A stretch of 64,000 bases of DNA from Hydractinia symbiolongicarpus (Eukaryota; Cnidaria; Hydrozoa; Anthoathecata; Hydractiniidae). The position numbers and the translations under genes were made by a program. The DNA is taken from the NCBI RefSeq assembly GCF_029227915.1, contig NC_079875.1, positions 28,332,001 through 28,396,000 on the forward strand, given 5' to 3'. Below are positions 19,698-34,700 of this stretch, one piece after another. Numbering within the stretch: the stretch's first letter is position 1; every line of letters begins with the position of its first letter. Under the pieces are notes generated by a model that saw only the letters and a list, made by a program, of their open reading frames with translations, had not been told where the DNA came from and did no database searches.

Positions 19698-21635
19698 AGG
19701 GTGTACAACGTCGTCTCAGGTTCTATATATTTTAGCCGTAAAATTGACAAACGAGGCATTTAAAAGTGTGCCATGAATTTGCGATTTTTTGTATTGATAC
19801 AAGATAATTGTACTTTAGGGTTAACAACGTCTTAGATTCTATATATTTTAGTCATAAAATTGATAAACGAGGCATTTCAAAGTGTGCCATGTATTTGCGA
19901 TTTTTTGTATTGATACAAGATAATTGTCATTTAGGGACGACAACCTCGTCTCAGGTTCTATATATTTTAATCGTAGAATTGACAAACGAGGCATTTGAAA
20001 TAGACGAGTGTCATGTATTTGCGATTTTTCGTATTGATCAAGATAATTGTCATTTAGGGACAACAACCTCGTCTGAGGTTCTATATATTTTAGTCGCAAA
20101 ATTGACAAACGAGGCTTTTAAAAGAGACGAGTGTTATATATTTGCAGTTTTTTGTATTGATGCATGATATTTGTCACTTAGGGTCGACAACCTCGTCTCA
20201 GGTTCTATATATTTTAGCCGTAAATTTGATAAACGTGGCATTTCAAAGTGACGAGTGTTAAATATTTGCAGTTTTTAATATTGATACAGGATAATTGTCA
20301 TTTAGGGTCGATAACCTCGTCTCAGTTTCTATATATTTTAGCCGTAACATTGATAAACGAGACATTTAAAAGTGTGCCATGTATTTGCGATTTTTCGTAT
20401 TGATCAAGATATTGTACTTTATGGTCAACAAAGTCTCAGGTTCTATATATTTTTCGCGAAACATTGATAAATGAGGCATTTCAAAGTGACGAGTATCATA
20501 TACTTGCAATTTTTAGTATTGATACAAGATAATTGTCATTTAGGAAGACAACCTCGTCTCAGGTTCTATATATTTTAGCCGTAAAATTGATAAAGGAGAC
20601 ATTTAAAAGTGTGCCATGTATTTGCGATTTTTCGTATTGATGAAGATAATTGTACTTAAGGGTCAACAAAGTCTCAGGTTCTATATATTTTTTACGAAAA
20701 ATTGATAAATGAGGCATTTCAAAGTGACGAGTATCATATACTAGCGATTTTTTGTATTAATACAAAATAATTGTCATTTAGGGAAGACAACCTCGTCTCA
20801 GGTTCTATATATTTTAGCCGTAAAATTGATAAACGAGGCATTTCAAAGTGACGAGTGTTATATATTTGCAGTTTTTCGTATTGATACACGATAATTGTCA
20901 TTTAGGGTCGACAACCTCGTCTCAGTTTCTATATATTTTAGCCGTAAAATTGATAAAGGAGACATTTAAAAGTGTGCCATGTATTTGCGATTTTTCGTAT
21001 CGATCAAGATAATTGTACTTTATTGTCAACTACGCCTCAGGATCTATATATTTTAGTCGTAAGATTGATAAACGCGGCATTTCAATGTGACGAGTATCAT
21101 GTATTTGCGATTTTTTGTATTGATACAAGATAATTGTCATTTAGGGACGACAACCTCGTCTCAGGTTCTATATATTTTAGCCGTAAAATTGATAAACGAG
21201 GCATTTCAAAGTGTGCCATGAATTTGCGATTTTTCATATTGATCAAGATAATTGTACTTTAAGGTCAACAACGTCTCAGTTTCTATATATTTTAGTAGCA
21301 AAATTGACAAACGTGGCATTTCAAAGTGTGCCGTGTATTTGCGATTTTTCGTATTGATGAAGATAATTGTACTTAAGGGTCAACAAAGTCTCAGGTTCTA
21401 TATATTTTTTGCGAAAAATTGATAAATGAGGCATTTCAAAGTGACGAGTATCATATACTAGCGATTTTTTGTAATAATACAAAATAATTGTCATTTAGGG
21501 ACGACAACCTCGTCTCAGGTTCTATATATTTTAGCCGTAAAATTAATAAACGAGGCATTTCAAAGTGACGAGTGTTATATATTTGCAGTTTTTCGTATTG
21601 ATACAGGATAATTGTCATTTAGGGTCGACAACCTC

Positions 21636-21716
21636 GTCTCAGTTTCTATATATTTTAGCCGTAAAATTGATAAATCGTTTATCAATTTTACGGCTAAAAT
21701 ATATAGAAACTGAGAC
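21636..21716. repeat. Near-perfect 81-bp palindrome inside array III (inversion junction)
   Basis: Left arm 21636-21674 runs from GTCTCAGTTTCTATATATTT to ATTGATAAA. After TCG, the right arm 21678-21716 is its exact reverse complement, ending AAACTGAGAC. The right arm is a piece of monomer in the array I orientation, after which normal orientation resumes. Confidence 0.95.
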
Positions 21717-22544
21717 CAGGTTTCAAAGTGTGGCTTGAATTTGCGATTTTTCGTATTGATACAGGATAATTGTACTTTAGGGACAACAACCTCCTTTCAG
21801 GTTCCATATATTATAGCCGTAAAATTGATAAACAAGGCATTTCAAAGTGACAAGTATCACGTATTTGCGATTTTTTGTATTGATACAAGATAATTGTCAT
21901 TTAGGGTGTACAACGTCGTCTCAGGTTCTATATATTTTAGCCGTAAAATTGACAAACGAGGCATTTAAAAGTGTGCCATGAATTTGCGATTTTTTGTATT
22001 GATACAAGATAATTGTACTTTAGGAACGACAACCTCGTCTCAGGTTCTATATATTTTAGCCGTAAAATTGATAAAGGAGACATTTAAAAGTGTGCCATGT
22101 ATTTGCGATTTTTTGTATTGATACAAGATAATTGTTATTTTGGGACGACAACCTCGTCTCAGATTCTATATATTTTAATCGTAGAAATGACAAACGAGGC
22201 TTTTGAAATAGACGAGTGTCATGTATTTGCGATTTTTCGTATTGATCAAGATAATTGTCATTTAGGGACGACAACCTCGTCTGAGGTTCTATATATTTTA
22301 GTCGCAAAATTGACAAACGAGGCTTTTAAAAGAGACGAGTGTTATATATTTGCAGTTTTTTGTATTGATGCATGATATTTGTCATTTAGGGTCGACAACC
22401 TCGTCTCAGGTTCTATATATTTTAGCCGTAAAATTGATAAACGAGGCATTTCAAAGTGACGAGTGTTACATATTTGCAGTTTTTCGTATTGATACAGGAT
22501 AATTGTCATTTAGGGTCGACAACCTCGTCTCAGTTTCTATATAT

Positions 22545-24190
22545 TTTAGCCGTAACATTGATAAACGAGGCATTTCAAAGTGTGCCATGAATTTGCCATT
22601 TTTCATATTGATCAAGATAATTGTACTTTAAGGTCAACAACGTCTCAGTTTCTATATATTTTAGTAGCAAAATTGACAAACGGGGCATTTCAAAGTGTGC
22701 CGTGTATTTGCGATTTTTCGTATTGATGAAGATAATTGTACTTAAGGGTCAACAAAGTCTCAGGTTCTATATATTTTTTGCGAAAAATTGATAAATGAGG
22801 CATTTCAAAGTGACGAGTATCATATACTAGCGATTTTTTGTAATAATACAAAATAATTGTCATTTAGGGACGACAACCTCGTCTCAGGTTCTATATATTT
22901 TAGCCGTAAAATTGATAAACGAGGCATTTCAAAGTGTGCCATGAATTTGCGATTTTTCATATTGATCAAGATAATTGTACTTTAAGGTCAACAACGTCTC
23001 AGTTTCTATATATTTTAGTACCAAAATTGATAAACGCGGCATTTCAAAATGACTAGTATCATGTATTTGCGATTTTTTGTGTTGATACAAGATAATTGTT
23101 ATTTAGGGACGACAACCTCGTCTCAGGTTCTATATATTTTAGCCGTAACATTGATAAACGAGACATTTAAAAGTGTGCCATGTATTTGCGATTTTTCGTA
23201 TTGATCAAGATATTGTACTTTATGGTCAACAAAGTCTCAGGTTCTATATATTTTTCGCGAAACATTGATAAATGAGGCATTTCAAAGTGACGAGTATCAA
23301 TTACTTGCGATTTTTTGTATTGATACAAGATAATTGTCATTTAGGGATGACAACCTCGTCTCAGGTTCTATATATTTTAGCCGTAACATTGATAAACGAG
23401 ACATTTAAAAGTGTGCCATGTATTTGCGATTTTTCGTATTCATCAAGATAATTGTACTTTATGGTCAACAAAGTCTCAGGTTCTATATATTTTTCGCGAA
23501 AAATTGATAAATGAGGCATTTCAAAGTGACGAGTATCATATACTCGCGATTTTTTGTATTGATACAAGATAATTGTCATTTAGGAACGACAACCTCGTCT
23601 CAGGTTCTATATATTTTAGCCGTAAAATTGATAAAGGAGACATTTAAAAGTGTGCCATGTATTTGCGATTTTTCGTATTGATGAAGATAATTGTACTTAA
23701 GGGTCAACAAAGTCTCAGGTTCTATATATTTTTTACGAAAAATTGATAAATGAGGCATTTCAAAGAGACGAGTATCATATACTAGCGATTTTTTGTATTA
23801 ATACAAAATAATTGTCATTTAGGGACGACAACCTCGTCTCAGGTTCTATATATTTTAGCCGTAAAATTGATAAACGAGGCATTTCAAAGTGACGAGTGTT
23901 ATATATTTGCAGTTTTTCGTATTGATACAGGATAATTGTCATTTAGGGTCGACAACCTCGTCTCAGTTTCTATATATTTTAGCCGTAAAATTGATAAAGG
24001 AGACATTTAAAAGTGTGCCATGTATTTGCGATTTTTCGTATCGATCAAGATAATTGTACTTTATGGTCAACAACGCCTCTGGATCTATATATTTTAGTCG
24101 TAAGATTGATAAACGCGGCATTTCAATGTGACGAGTATCATGTATTTGCGATTTTTTGTATTGATACAAGATAATTGTCATTTAGGGACG
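22545..24190 (+). repeat. Higher-order block, repeated at +3258 bp
   Basis: The run of monomer variants here recurs almost base for base at about 25803-27448, including the rare variant AGTAGCAAAATTGACAAACG (22668 against 25926) and the ORF-equivalent landmarks 23361/26619 and 23963/27221. After 24190 the copies lose register because the second lacks one monomer. Confidence 0.85.
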
Positions 24191-24797
24191 ACAACCTCGT
24201 CTCAGGTTCTATATATTTTAGTCGTACAAGTGACAAACGAGGCATTTGAAATAGACGAGTGTCATGTATTTGCGATTTTACGTGTTGATAAAAGATAATT
24301 GTCATTTAGGGACGACAACCTCGTCTGAGGTTCTATATATTTTAGTCGTAAAATTGGCAAACGAGGCATTTAAAAGAGACGAGTTTTATATATTTGCGAT
24401 ATTTCGTGTTGATAAAAGATAATTTTCATTTTGGGACGACAATCTCGTCTCAGTTTCCATATATTTTAGTCGTAAAATTGAAAAACGTGGCATTTAAAAG
24501 AGACGAGTGTTATATATTCGCCATTTTTCGTATTGATACAAGATGATTGTCATCTAGGGACGACAACCTCGTCTCAGGTTCTATATATTTTAGACGTAAA
24601 ATTGACAAACGAGGCATTTAAAAGAGACGAGTGTTATATATTTGCAGTTTTTTGTATTGATGCATGATAATTGTCATTTAGGGTCGACAACCTCGTCTCA
24701 GGTTCTATATATCTTAGCCGTAAAATTGATAAAGGAGGCATTTCAAAGTGACGAGTGTTATATATTTGCAGTTTTTTGTATTGATGCAGGATAATTG

Positions 24798-25700
24798 TCA
24801 TTTAGGGTCGACAACCTCGTCTGAGTTTCTATATATTTTAGCCGTAAAATTGATAAAGGAGACATTTAAAAGTGTGCCATGTATTTGCGATTTTTCGTAT
24901 TGATCAAGATAATTGTAGTTTATGGTCAAAAACGCCTCAGGATCTATAAATTTTAGTCGTAAGATTGATAAACGCGGCATTTCAAAGTGACGAGTATCAT
25001 GTATTTGCGATTTTTTGTATTGATACAAGATAATTGTCATTTAGGGACGACAACCTCGTCTCAGGTTCTATATATTTTAGTCGTAAAATTAACAAACGAG
25101 GCATTTAAAAGAGACGAGTGTTATATATTTGCAGTTTTTCGTATTGATGCATGATAATTGTCATTTAGGGTCGACAACCTCGTCTCAGGTTCTATATATT
25201 TTAGCCGTAAAATTGATAAACGAGGCATTTCAAAGTATGCCATGTATTTGCGATTTTTTGTATTGATACAAGATAATTGTTATTTTGGGACGACAACCTT
25301 GTCTCTGGTTCTATATATTTTAGTCGTAAAATTGACAAACGAAGCATTTTGAAAGAGACAAGTGTTATATATTTGCAATTTTTCGTATTGATGCAAGATA
25401 ATTGTCATTGTGGACAACCTGGTCTCAGGTTCTATATATTTTAGCCGTAAAATTGATAAAGGAGACATTTAAAAGTGTGCCATGTATTTGCGATTTTTCG
25501 TATCGATCAAGATAATTGTACTTTATGGTCAACAACGCCTCTGGATCTATATATTTTAGTCGTAAGATTGATAAACGCGGCATTTCAATGTGACGAGTAT
25601 CATGTATTTGCGATTTTTTGTATTGATACAAGATAATTGTCATTTAGGGACGACAACCTCGTCTCAGGTTCTATATATTTTAGTCGTACAATTGACAAAC
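24798..25700 (+). repeat. Higher-order block, repeated at +4232 bp
   Basis: Landmarks 24798/29030, 25158/29390, 25280/29512 and 25425/29657 all differ by 4232 bp with nearly identical intervening monomers. A third, shorter relative starts near 30492. Confidence 0.85.
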
Positions 25701-28700
25701 GAGGCATTTGAAATAGACGAGTGTCATGTATTTGCGATTTTACGTGTTGATAAAAGATAATTGTCATTTAGGGACGACAACCTCGTCTCAGTTTCTATAT
25801 ATTTTAGCCGTAACATTGATAAACGAGGCATTTCAAAGTGTGCCATGAATTTGCGATTTTTCATATTGATCAAGATAATTGTACTTTAAGGTCAACAACG
25901 TCTCAGTTTCTATATATTTTAGTAGCAAAATTGACAAACGGGGCATTTCAAAGTGTGCCGTGTATTTGCGATTTTTCGTATTGATGAAGATAATTGTACT
26001 TAAGGGTCAACAAAGTCTCAGGTTCTATATATTTTTTGCGAAAAATTGATAAATGAGGCATTTCAAAGTAACGAGTATCATATACTAGCGATTTTTTGTA
26101 ATAATACAAAATAATTGTCATTTAGGGACGACAACCTCGTCTCAGGTTCTATATATTTTAGCCGTAAAATTGATAAACGAGGCATTTCAAAGTGTGCCAT
26201 GAATTTGCGATTTTTCATATTGATCAAGATAATTGTACTTTAAGGTCAACAACGTCTCAGTTTCTATATATTTTAGTACCAAAATTGATAAACGCGGCAT
26301 TTCAAAATGACTAGTATCATGTATTTGCGATTTTTTGTATTGATACAAGATAATTGTTATTTAGGGACGACAACCTCGTCTCAGGTTCTATATATTTTAG
26401 CCGTAACATTGATAAACGAGACATTTAAAAGTGTGCCATGTATTTGCGATTTTTCGTATTGATCAAGATATTGTACTTTATGGTCAACAAAGTCTCAGGT
26501 TCTATATATTTTTCGCGAAACATTGATAAATGAGGCATTTCAAAGTGACGAGTATCATTTACTTGCGATTTTTTGTATTGATACAAGATAATTGTCATTT
26601 AGGGATGACAACCTCGTCTCAGGTTCTATATATTTTAGCCGTAACATTGATAAACGAGACATTTAAAAGTGTGCCATGTATTTGCGATTTTTCGTATTCA
26701 TCAAGATAATTGTACTTTATGGTCAACAAAGTCTCAGGTTCTATATATTTTTCGCGAAAAATTGATAAATGAGGCATTTCAAAGTGACGAGTATCATATA
26801 CTCGCGATTTTTTGTATTGATACAAGATAATTGTCATTTAGGAACGACAACCTCTTCTCAGGTTCTATATATTTTAGCCGTAAAATTGATAAAGGAGACA
26901 TTTAAAAGTGTGCCATGTATTTGCGATTTTTCGTATTGATGAAGATAATTGTACTTAAGGGTCAACAAAGTCTCAGGTTCTATATATTTTTTACGAAAAA
27001 TTGATAAATGAGGCATTTCAAAGAGACGAGTATCATATACTAGCGATTTTTTGTATTAATACAAAATAATTGTCATTTAGGGACGACAACCTCGTCTCAG
27101 GTTCTATATATTTTAGCCGTAAAATTGATAAACGAGGCATTTCAAAGTGACGAGTGTTATATATTTGCAGTTTTTCGTATTGATACAGGATAATTGTCAT
27201 TTAGGGTCGACAACCTCGTCTCAGTTTCTATATATTTTAGCCGTAAAATTGATAAAGGAGACATTTAAAAGTGTGCCATGTATTTGCGATTTTTCGTATC
27301 GATCAAGATAATTGTACTTTATGGTCAACAACGCCTCTGGATCTATATATTTTAGTCGTAAGATTGATAAACGCGGCATTTCAATGTGACGAGTATCATG
27401 TATTTGCGATTTTTTGTATTGATACAAGATAATTGTCATTTAGGGACGACAACCTCGTCTGAGGTTCTATATATTTTAGTCGTAAAATTGGCAAACGAGG
27501 CATTTAAAAGAGACGAGTTTTATATATTTGCGATATTTCGTGTTGATAAAAGATAATTTTCATTTTGGGACGACAATCTCGTCTCAGTTTCCATATATTT
27601 TAGTCGTAAAATTGAAAAACGTGGCATTTAAAAGAGACGAGTGTTATATATTCGCCATTTTTCGTATTGATACAAGATGATTGTCATCTAGGGACGACAA
27701 CCTCGTCTCAGGTTCTATATATTTTAGACGTAAAATTGACAAACGAGGCATTTAAAAGAGACGAGTGTTATATATTTGCAGTTTTTTGTATTGATGCATG
27801 ATAATTGTCATTTAGGGTCGACAACCTCGTCTCAGGTTCTATATATCTTAGCCGTAAAATTGATAAAGGAGGCATTTCAAAGTGACGAGTGTTATATATT
27901 TGCAGTTTTTTGTATTGATGCAGGATAATTGTCATTTAGGGTCGACAACCTCGTCTGAGTTTCTATATATTTTAGCCGTAAAATTGATAAAGGAGACATT
28001 TAAAAGTGTGCCATGTATTTGCGATTTTTCGTATTGATCAAGATAATTGTAGTTTATGGTCAACAAAGTCTCAGGTTCTATATATTTTTCGCGAAAAATT
28101 GATAAATGAGGCATTTCAAAGTGACGAGTATCATATACTCGCGATTTTTTGTATTGATACAAGATAATTGTCATTTAGGAACGACAACCTCGTCTCAGGT
28201 TCTATATATTTTAGCCGTAACATTGATAAACGAGACATTTAAAAGTGTGCCATGTATTTGCGATTTTTCGTATCGATCAAGATAATTGTACTTTATGGTC
28301 AACAACGCCTCTGGATCTATATATTTTAGTCGTAAGATTGATAAACGCGGCATTTCAATGTGACGAGTATCATGTATTTGCGATTTTTTGTATTGATACA
28401 AGATAATTGTCATTTAGGGACGACAACCTCGTCTCAGGTTCTATATATTTTAGTCGTACAATTGACAAACGAGGCATTTGAAATAGACGAGTGTCATGTA
28501 TTTGCGATTTTACGTGTTGATAAAAGATAATTGTCATTTAGGGACGACAACCTCGTCTGAGGTTCTATATATTTTAGTCGTAAAATTGGCAAACGAGGCA
28601 TTTAAAAGAGACGAGTTTTATATATTTGCGATATTTCGTGTTGATAAAAGATAATTTTCATTTTGGGACGACAATCTCGTCTCAGTTTCCATATATTTTA

Positions 28701-31700
28701 GTCGTAAAATTGAAAAACGTGGCATTTAAAAGAGACGAATGTGATATATTCGCCATTTTTCGTATTGATACAAGATGATTGTCATCTAGGGACGACAACC
28801 TCGTCTCAGGTTCTATATATTTTAGACGTAAAATTGACAAACGAGGCATTTAAAAGAGACGAGTGTTATATATTTGCAGTTTTTTGTATTGATGCATGAT
28901 AATTGTCATTTAGGGTCGACAACCTCGTCTCAGGTTCTATATATCTTAGCCGTAAAATTGATAAAGGAGGCATTTCAAAGTGACGAGTGTTATATATTTG
29001 CAGTTTTTTGTATTGATGCAGGATAATTGTCATTTAGGGTCGACAACCTCGTCTGAGTTTCTATATATTTTAGCCGTAAAATTGATAAAGGAGACATTTA
29101 AAAGTGTGCCATGTATTTGCGATTTTTCGTATTGATCAAGATAATTGTAGTTTATGGTCAAAAACGCCTCAGGATCTATAAATTTTAGTCGTAAGATTGA
29201 TAAACGCGGCATTTCAAAGTGACGAGTATCATGTATTTGCGATTTTTTGTATTGATACAAGATAATTGTCATTTAGGGACGACAACCTCGTCTCAGGTTC
29301 TATATATTTTAGTCGTAAAATTAACAAACGAGGCATTTAAAAGAGACGAGTGTTATATATTTGCAGTTTTTCGTATTGATGCATGATAATTGTCATTTAG
29401 GGTCGACAACCTCGTCTCAGGTTCTATATATTTTAGCCGTAAAATTGATAAACGAGGCATTTCAAAGTATGCCATGTATTTGCGATTTTTTGTATTGATA
29501 CAAGATAATTGTTATTTTGGGACGACAACCTCGTCTCTGGTTCTATATATTTTAGTCGTAAAATTGACAAACGAAGCATTTTGAAAGAGACAAGTGTTAT
29601 ATATTTGCAATTTTTCGTATTGATGCAAGATAATTGTCATTGTGGACAACCTGGTCTCAGGTTCTATATATTTTAGCCGTAAAATTGATAAAGGAGACAT
29701 TTAAAAGTGTGCCATGTATTTGCGATTTTTCGTATCGATCAAGATAATTGTACTTTATGGTCAACAACGCCTCTGGATCTATATATTTTAGTCGTAAGAT
29801 TGATAAACGCGGCATTTCAATGTGACGAGTATCATGTATTTGCGATTTTTTGTATTGATACAAGATAATTGTCATTTAGGGACGACAACCTCGTCTCAAG
29901 TTCTATATATTTTAGTCGTACAATTGACAAACGAGGCATTTGAAATAGACGAGTGTCATGTATTTGCGATTTTACGTGTTGATAAAAGAAAATTGTCATT
30001 TAGGGACGACAACCTCGTCTGAGGTTCTATATATTTTAGTCGTAAAATTGGCAAACGAGGCATTTAAAAGAGACGAGTTTTATATATTTGCGATATTTCG
30101 TGTTGATAAAAGATAATTTTCATTTTGGGACGACAATCTCGTCTCAGTTTCCATATATTTTAGTCGTAAAATTGAAAAACGTGGCATTTAAAAGAGACGA
30201 GTGTTATATATTCGCCATTTTTCGTATTGATACAAGATGATTGTCATCTAGGGACGACAACCTCGTCTCAGGTTCTATATATTTTAGACGTAAAATTGAC
30301 AAACGAGGCATTTAAAAGAGACGAGTGTTATATATTTGCAGTTTTTTGTATTGATGCATGATAATTGTCATTTAGGGTCGACAACCTCGTCTCAGGTTCT
30401 ATATATCTTAGCCGTAAAATTGATAAAGGAGGCATTTCAAAGTGACGAGTGTTATATATTTGCAGTTTTTCGTATTGATGCAGGATAATTGTCATTTAGG
30501 GTCGACAACCTCGTCTGAGTTTCTATATATTTTAGCCGTAAAATTGATAAAGGAGACATTTAAAAGTGTGCCATGTATTTGCGATTTTTCGTATTGATCA
30601 AGATAATTGTAGTTTATGGTCAAAAACGCCTCAGGATCTATATATTTTAGTCGTAAGATTGATAAACGCGGCATTTCAAAGTGACGAGTATCATGTATTT
30701 GCGATTTTTTGTATTGATACAAGATAATTGTCATTTAGGGACGACAACCTCGTCTCAGGTTCTATATATTTTAGTCGTAAAATTAACAAACGAGGCATTT
30801 AAAAGAGACGAGTGTTATATATTTGCAGTTTTTCGTATTGATTCATGATAATTGTCATTTAGGGTCGACAACCTCGTCTCAGGTTCTATATATTTTAGCC
30901 GTAAAATTGATAAACGAGGCATTTCAAAGTATGCCATGTATTTGCGATTTTTTGTATTGATACAAGATAATTGTTATTTTGGGACGACAACCTCGTCTCC
31001 GGTTCTATATATTTTAGTCGTAAAATTGACAAACGAAGCTTTTTGAAAGAGACAAGTGTTATATATTTGCAATTTTTCGTATTGATGCAAGATAATTGTC
31101 ATTGTGGACAACCTGGTCTCAGGTTCTATATATTTTAGTCGTAAAATTGACAAACGCGGCATTTAAAAGAGACGAGTGTTATATATTAGCAGTTTTTCGT
31201 ATTGATGCATGATAATTGTCATTTAGGGTCGACAACCTCGTCTCAGGTTCTATATATTTTAGCCGTAAAATTGATAAACGAGGCATTTCAAAGTGACGAG
31301 TGTTATATATTTGCAGTGTTTCGTATTGATACTGGATAATTGTCACTTAGGGTCGACAACCTCGTCTCAGTTTCTATATATTTTAGCCGTAAAATTGATA
31401 AAGGAGACATTTGAAATGTGCCATGTATTTGCGATTTTTCGTATTGATCAAGATAATTGTACTTTAGGGTCAACAACGCCTTAGGTTCTATATATTTTGG
31501 TCGTAAGATTGATAAACGCGGCATTTCAAAGTGATGGGTATCATGTATTTGCGATTTTTCGTATTGATACAAGATAATTGTCATTTAGGGACGACAACCT
31601 CGTCTCAGGTTCTATATATTTTAGACGTAAAATTGACAAACGAGGCATTTAAAAGAGACGAGTGTTATATGTTTGCAGTTTTTTGTATTGATGCATGATA

Positions 31701-34700
31701 ATTGTCATTTAGGGTCGACAACCTCGTCTCAAGTTCTATATATCTTAGCCGTAAAATTGATAAAGGAGGCATTTCAAAGTGACGAGTGTTATATATTTGC
31801 AGTTTTTCGTATTGATGCAGGATAATTGAACTTTACGGTCAACAACCTCGTCTCAGTTTCTATATATTTTAGTCGTTAAATTGATAAACAGGGCATTTCA
31901 AAGTGTGCCATGTATTTGCGATTTTTCGTATTGATCAAGATAATTGTCATTTAGGGACGACAACCTCGTCTTGGGTTCTATATATTTTAGTCGTAAAATT
32001 AAAAAACGAGGCATTTAGGAGCGACGAGTGTCATATATTTGCAATTTTTCGTATTGATACAAGATAATTGTCATTTAGGGAAGACAACCTCGTCTCAGGT
32101 TCCACATATTTTAGTCGTAAAATTGATAAACGAGGCATTTGAAAGTGACGAGTATCATATATTTGCAATTTTTTGTATTGATACAAAGCAATTGTCATTT
32201 AGGGACGACAACCTCGTCTCAGGTTCTATGTATCTTAGCCGTAAAATTGATAAACGAGGCATTCAAAAGATACGAGTGTTATATAATTGGAATTTTTCGT
32301 ATTGATACATGATAAATGTCAATTAGGGGCGACAACCTCGTCTCAGGTTCTATATATTTTAGACGTAAAATTGACAAACGAGGCATTTAAAAGAGACGAG
32401 TGTTATATATTTGCAGTTTTTTGTATTGATGCATGATAATTGTCATTTAGGGTCGACAACCTCGTCTCAGGTTCTATATATCTTAGCCGTAAAATTGATA
32501 AAGGAGGCATTTCAAAGTGACGAGTGTTATATATTTGCAGTTTTTCGTATTGATGCAGGATAATTGTCATTTAGGGTCGACAACCTCGTCTGAGTTTCTA
32601 TATATTTTAGCCGTAAAATTGATAAAGGAGACATTTAAAAGTGTGCCATGTATTTGCAATTTTTCGTATTGATCAAGATAATTGTACTTTATGGTCAAAA
32701 ACGCCTCAGGATCTATATATTATAGTCGTAAGATTGATAAACACGGCATTTCAAAGTGTGCCATGTATTTGCGATTTTTCGTATTGACCAAGATAATTGC
32801 CATTTAGGGACGACAACCTCGTCTCAGGTTCCATATATTTCAGTCGTAAAATTCATAAACGAGTCATTTATAAGAGACGAGTGTTATATATTTGCAGTTT
32901 TTCGTATTGATGCATGATATTTGTCATTTAGGGACGACAACCTCGTCTCAGGTTCTATATATTTTAGACGTAAAATTGACAAACGAGGCATTTAAAAGAG
33001 ACGAGTGTTATATATTTGCAGTTTTTTGTATTGATGCATGATAATTGTCATTTAGGGTCGACAACCTCGTCTCAGGTTCTATATATCTTAGCCGTAAAAT
33101 TGATAAAGGAGGCATTTCAAAGTGACGAGTGTTATATATTTGCAGTTTTTCGTATTGATGCAGGATAATTGAACTTTAGGGTCAACAACCTCGTCTCAGT
33201 TTCTATATATTTTAGTCGTTAAATTGATAAACAGGGCATTTCAAAGTGTGCCATGTATTTGCGATTTTTCGTATTGATCAAGATAATTGTCATTTAGGGA
33301 CGACAACCTCGTCTTGGGTTCTATATATTTTAGTCGTAAAATTAAAAAACGAGGCATTTAGGAGCGACGAGTGTCATATATTTGCAATTTTTCGTATTGA
33401 TACAAGATAATTGTCATTTAGGGAAGACAACCTCGTCTCAGGTTCCACATATTTTAGTCGTAAAATTGATAAACGAGGCATTTAAAAGTGACGAGTATCA
33501 TATATTTGCAATTTTTTGTATTGATACAAAGCAATTGTCATTTAGGGACGACAACTTCGTCTCAGGTTCTATATATCTTAGCCGTAAAATTGATAAACGA
33601 GGCATTCAAAAGATACGAGTGTTATATAATTGCAATTTTTCGTATTGATACATGATAAATGTCAATTAGGGGCGACAACCTCGTCTCAGGTTCCATATAT
33701 TTTAGTCGTAAAATTGAAAAACGTGGCATTTAAAAGAGACGAGTGTTATATATTCGCCATTTTTCGTATTGATACAAGATGATTGTCATCTAGGGACGAC
33801 AACCTCGTCTCAGGTTCTATATATTTTAGACGTAAAATTGACAAACGAGGCATTTAAAAGAGACGAGTGTTATATATTTGCAGTTTTTTGTATTGATGCA
33901 TGATAATTGTCATTTAGGGTCGACAACCTCGTCTCAGGTTCTATATATCTTAGCCGTAAAATTGATAAAGGAGGCATTTCAAAGTGACGAGTGTTATATA
34001 TTTGCAGTTTTTCGTATTGATGCAGGATAATTGTCATTTAGGGTCGACAACCTCGTCTGAGTTTCTATATATTTTAGCCGTAAAATTGATAAAGGAGACA
34101 TTTAAAAGTGTGCCATGTATTTGCGACTTTTCGTATTGATCAAGATAATTGTACTTTATGGTCAAAAACGCCTCAGGATCTATACATTTTAGTCGTAAGA
34201 TTGATAAACACGGCATTTCAAAGTGTGCCATGTATTTGCGATTTTTCGTATTGACCAAGATAATTGCCATTTAGGGACGACAACCTCGTCTCAGGTTCCA
34301 TATAATTCAGTCGTAAAATTCATAAACGAGTCATTTATAAGAGACAAGTGTTATATATTTGCAGTTTTTCGTATTGATGCATGATATTTGTCATTTAGGG
34401 TCGACAACCTCGTCTCAGGTTCTATATATTTTAGCCGTAAAATTGATAAACGAGGCATTTTAAAGTGACGAGTGTTATAAATTTGCAGTTTTTCGTATTG
34501 ATACAGGATAATTGTCATTTAGGGTCGACAACCTCGTCTCAGTTTCTATATATTTTAGCCGTAACATTAATAAACGAGACATTTAAAAGTGTGCCATGTA
34601 TTTGCGATTTTTCGTATTGATCAAGATAATTGTACTTTATGGTCAACAAAGTTTCAGGTTCTATATATTTTTCGCGAAAAATTGATAAATGAGGCATTTC

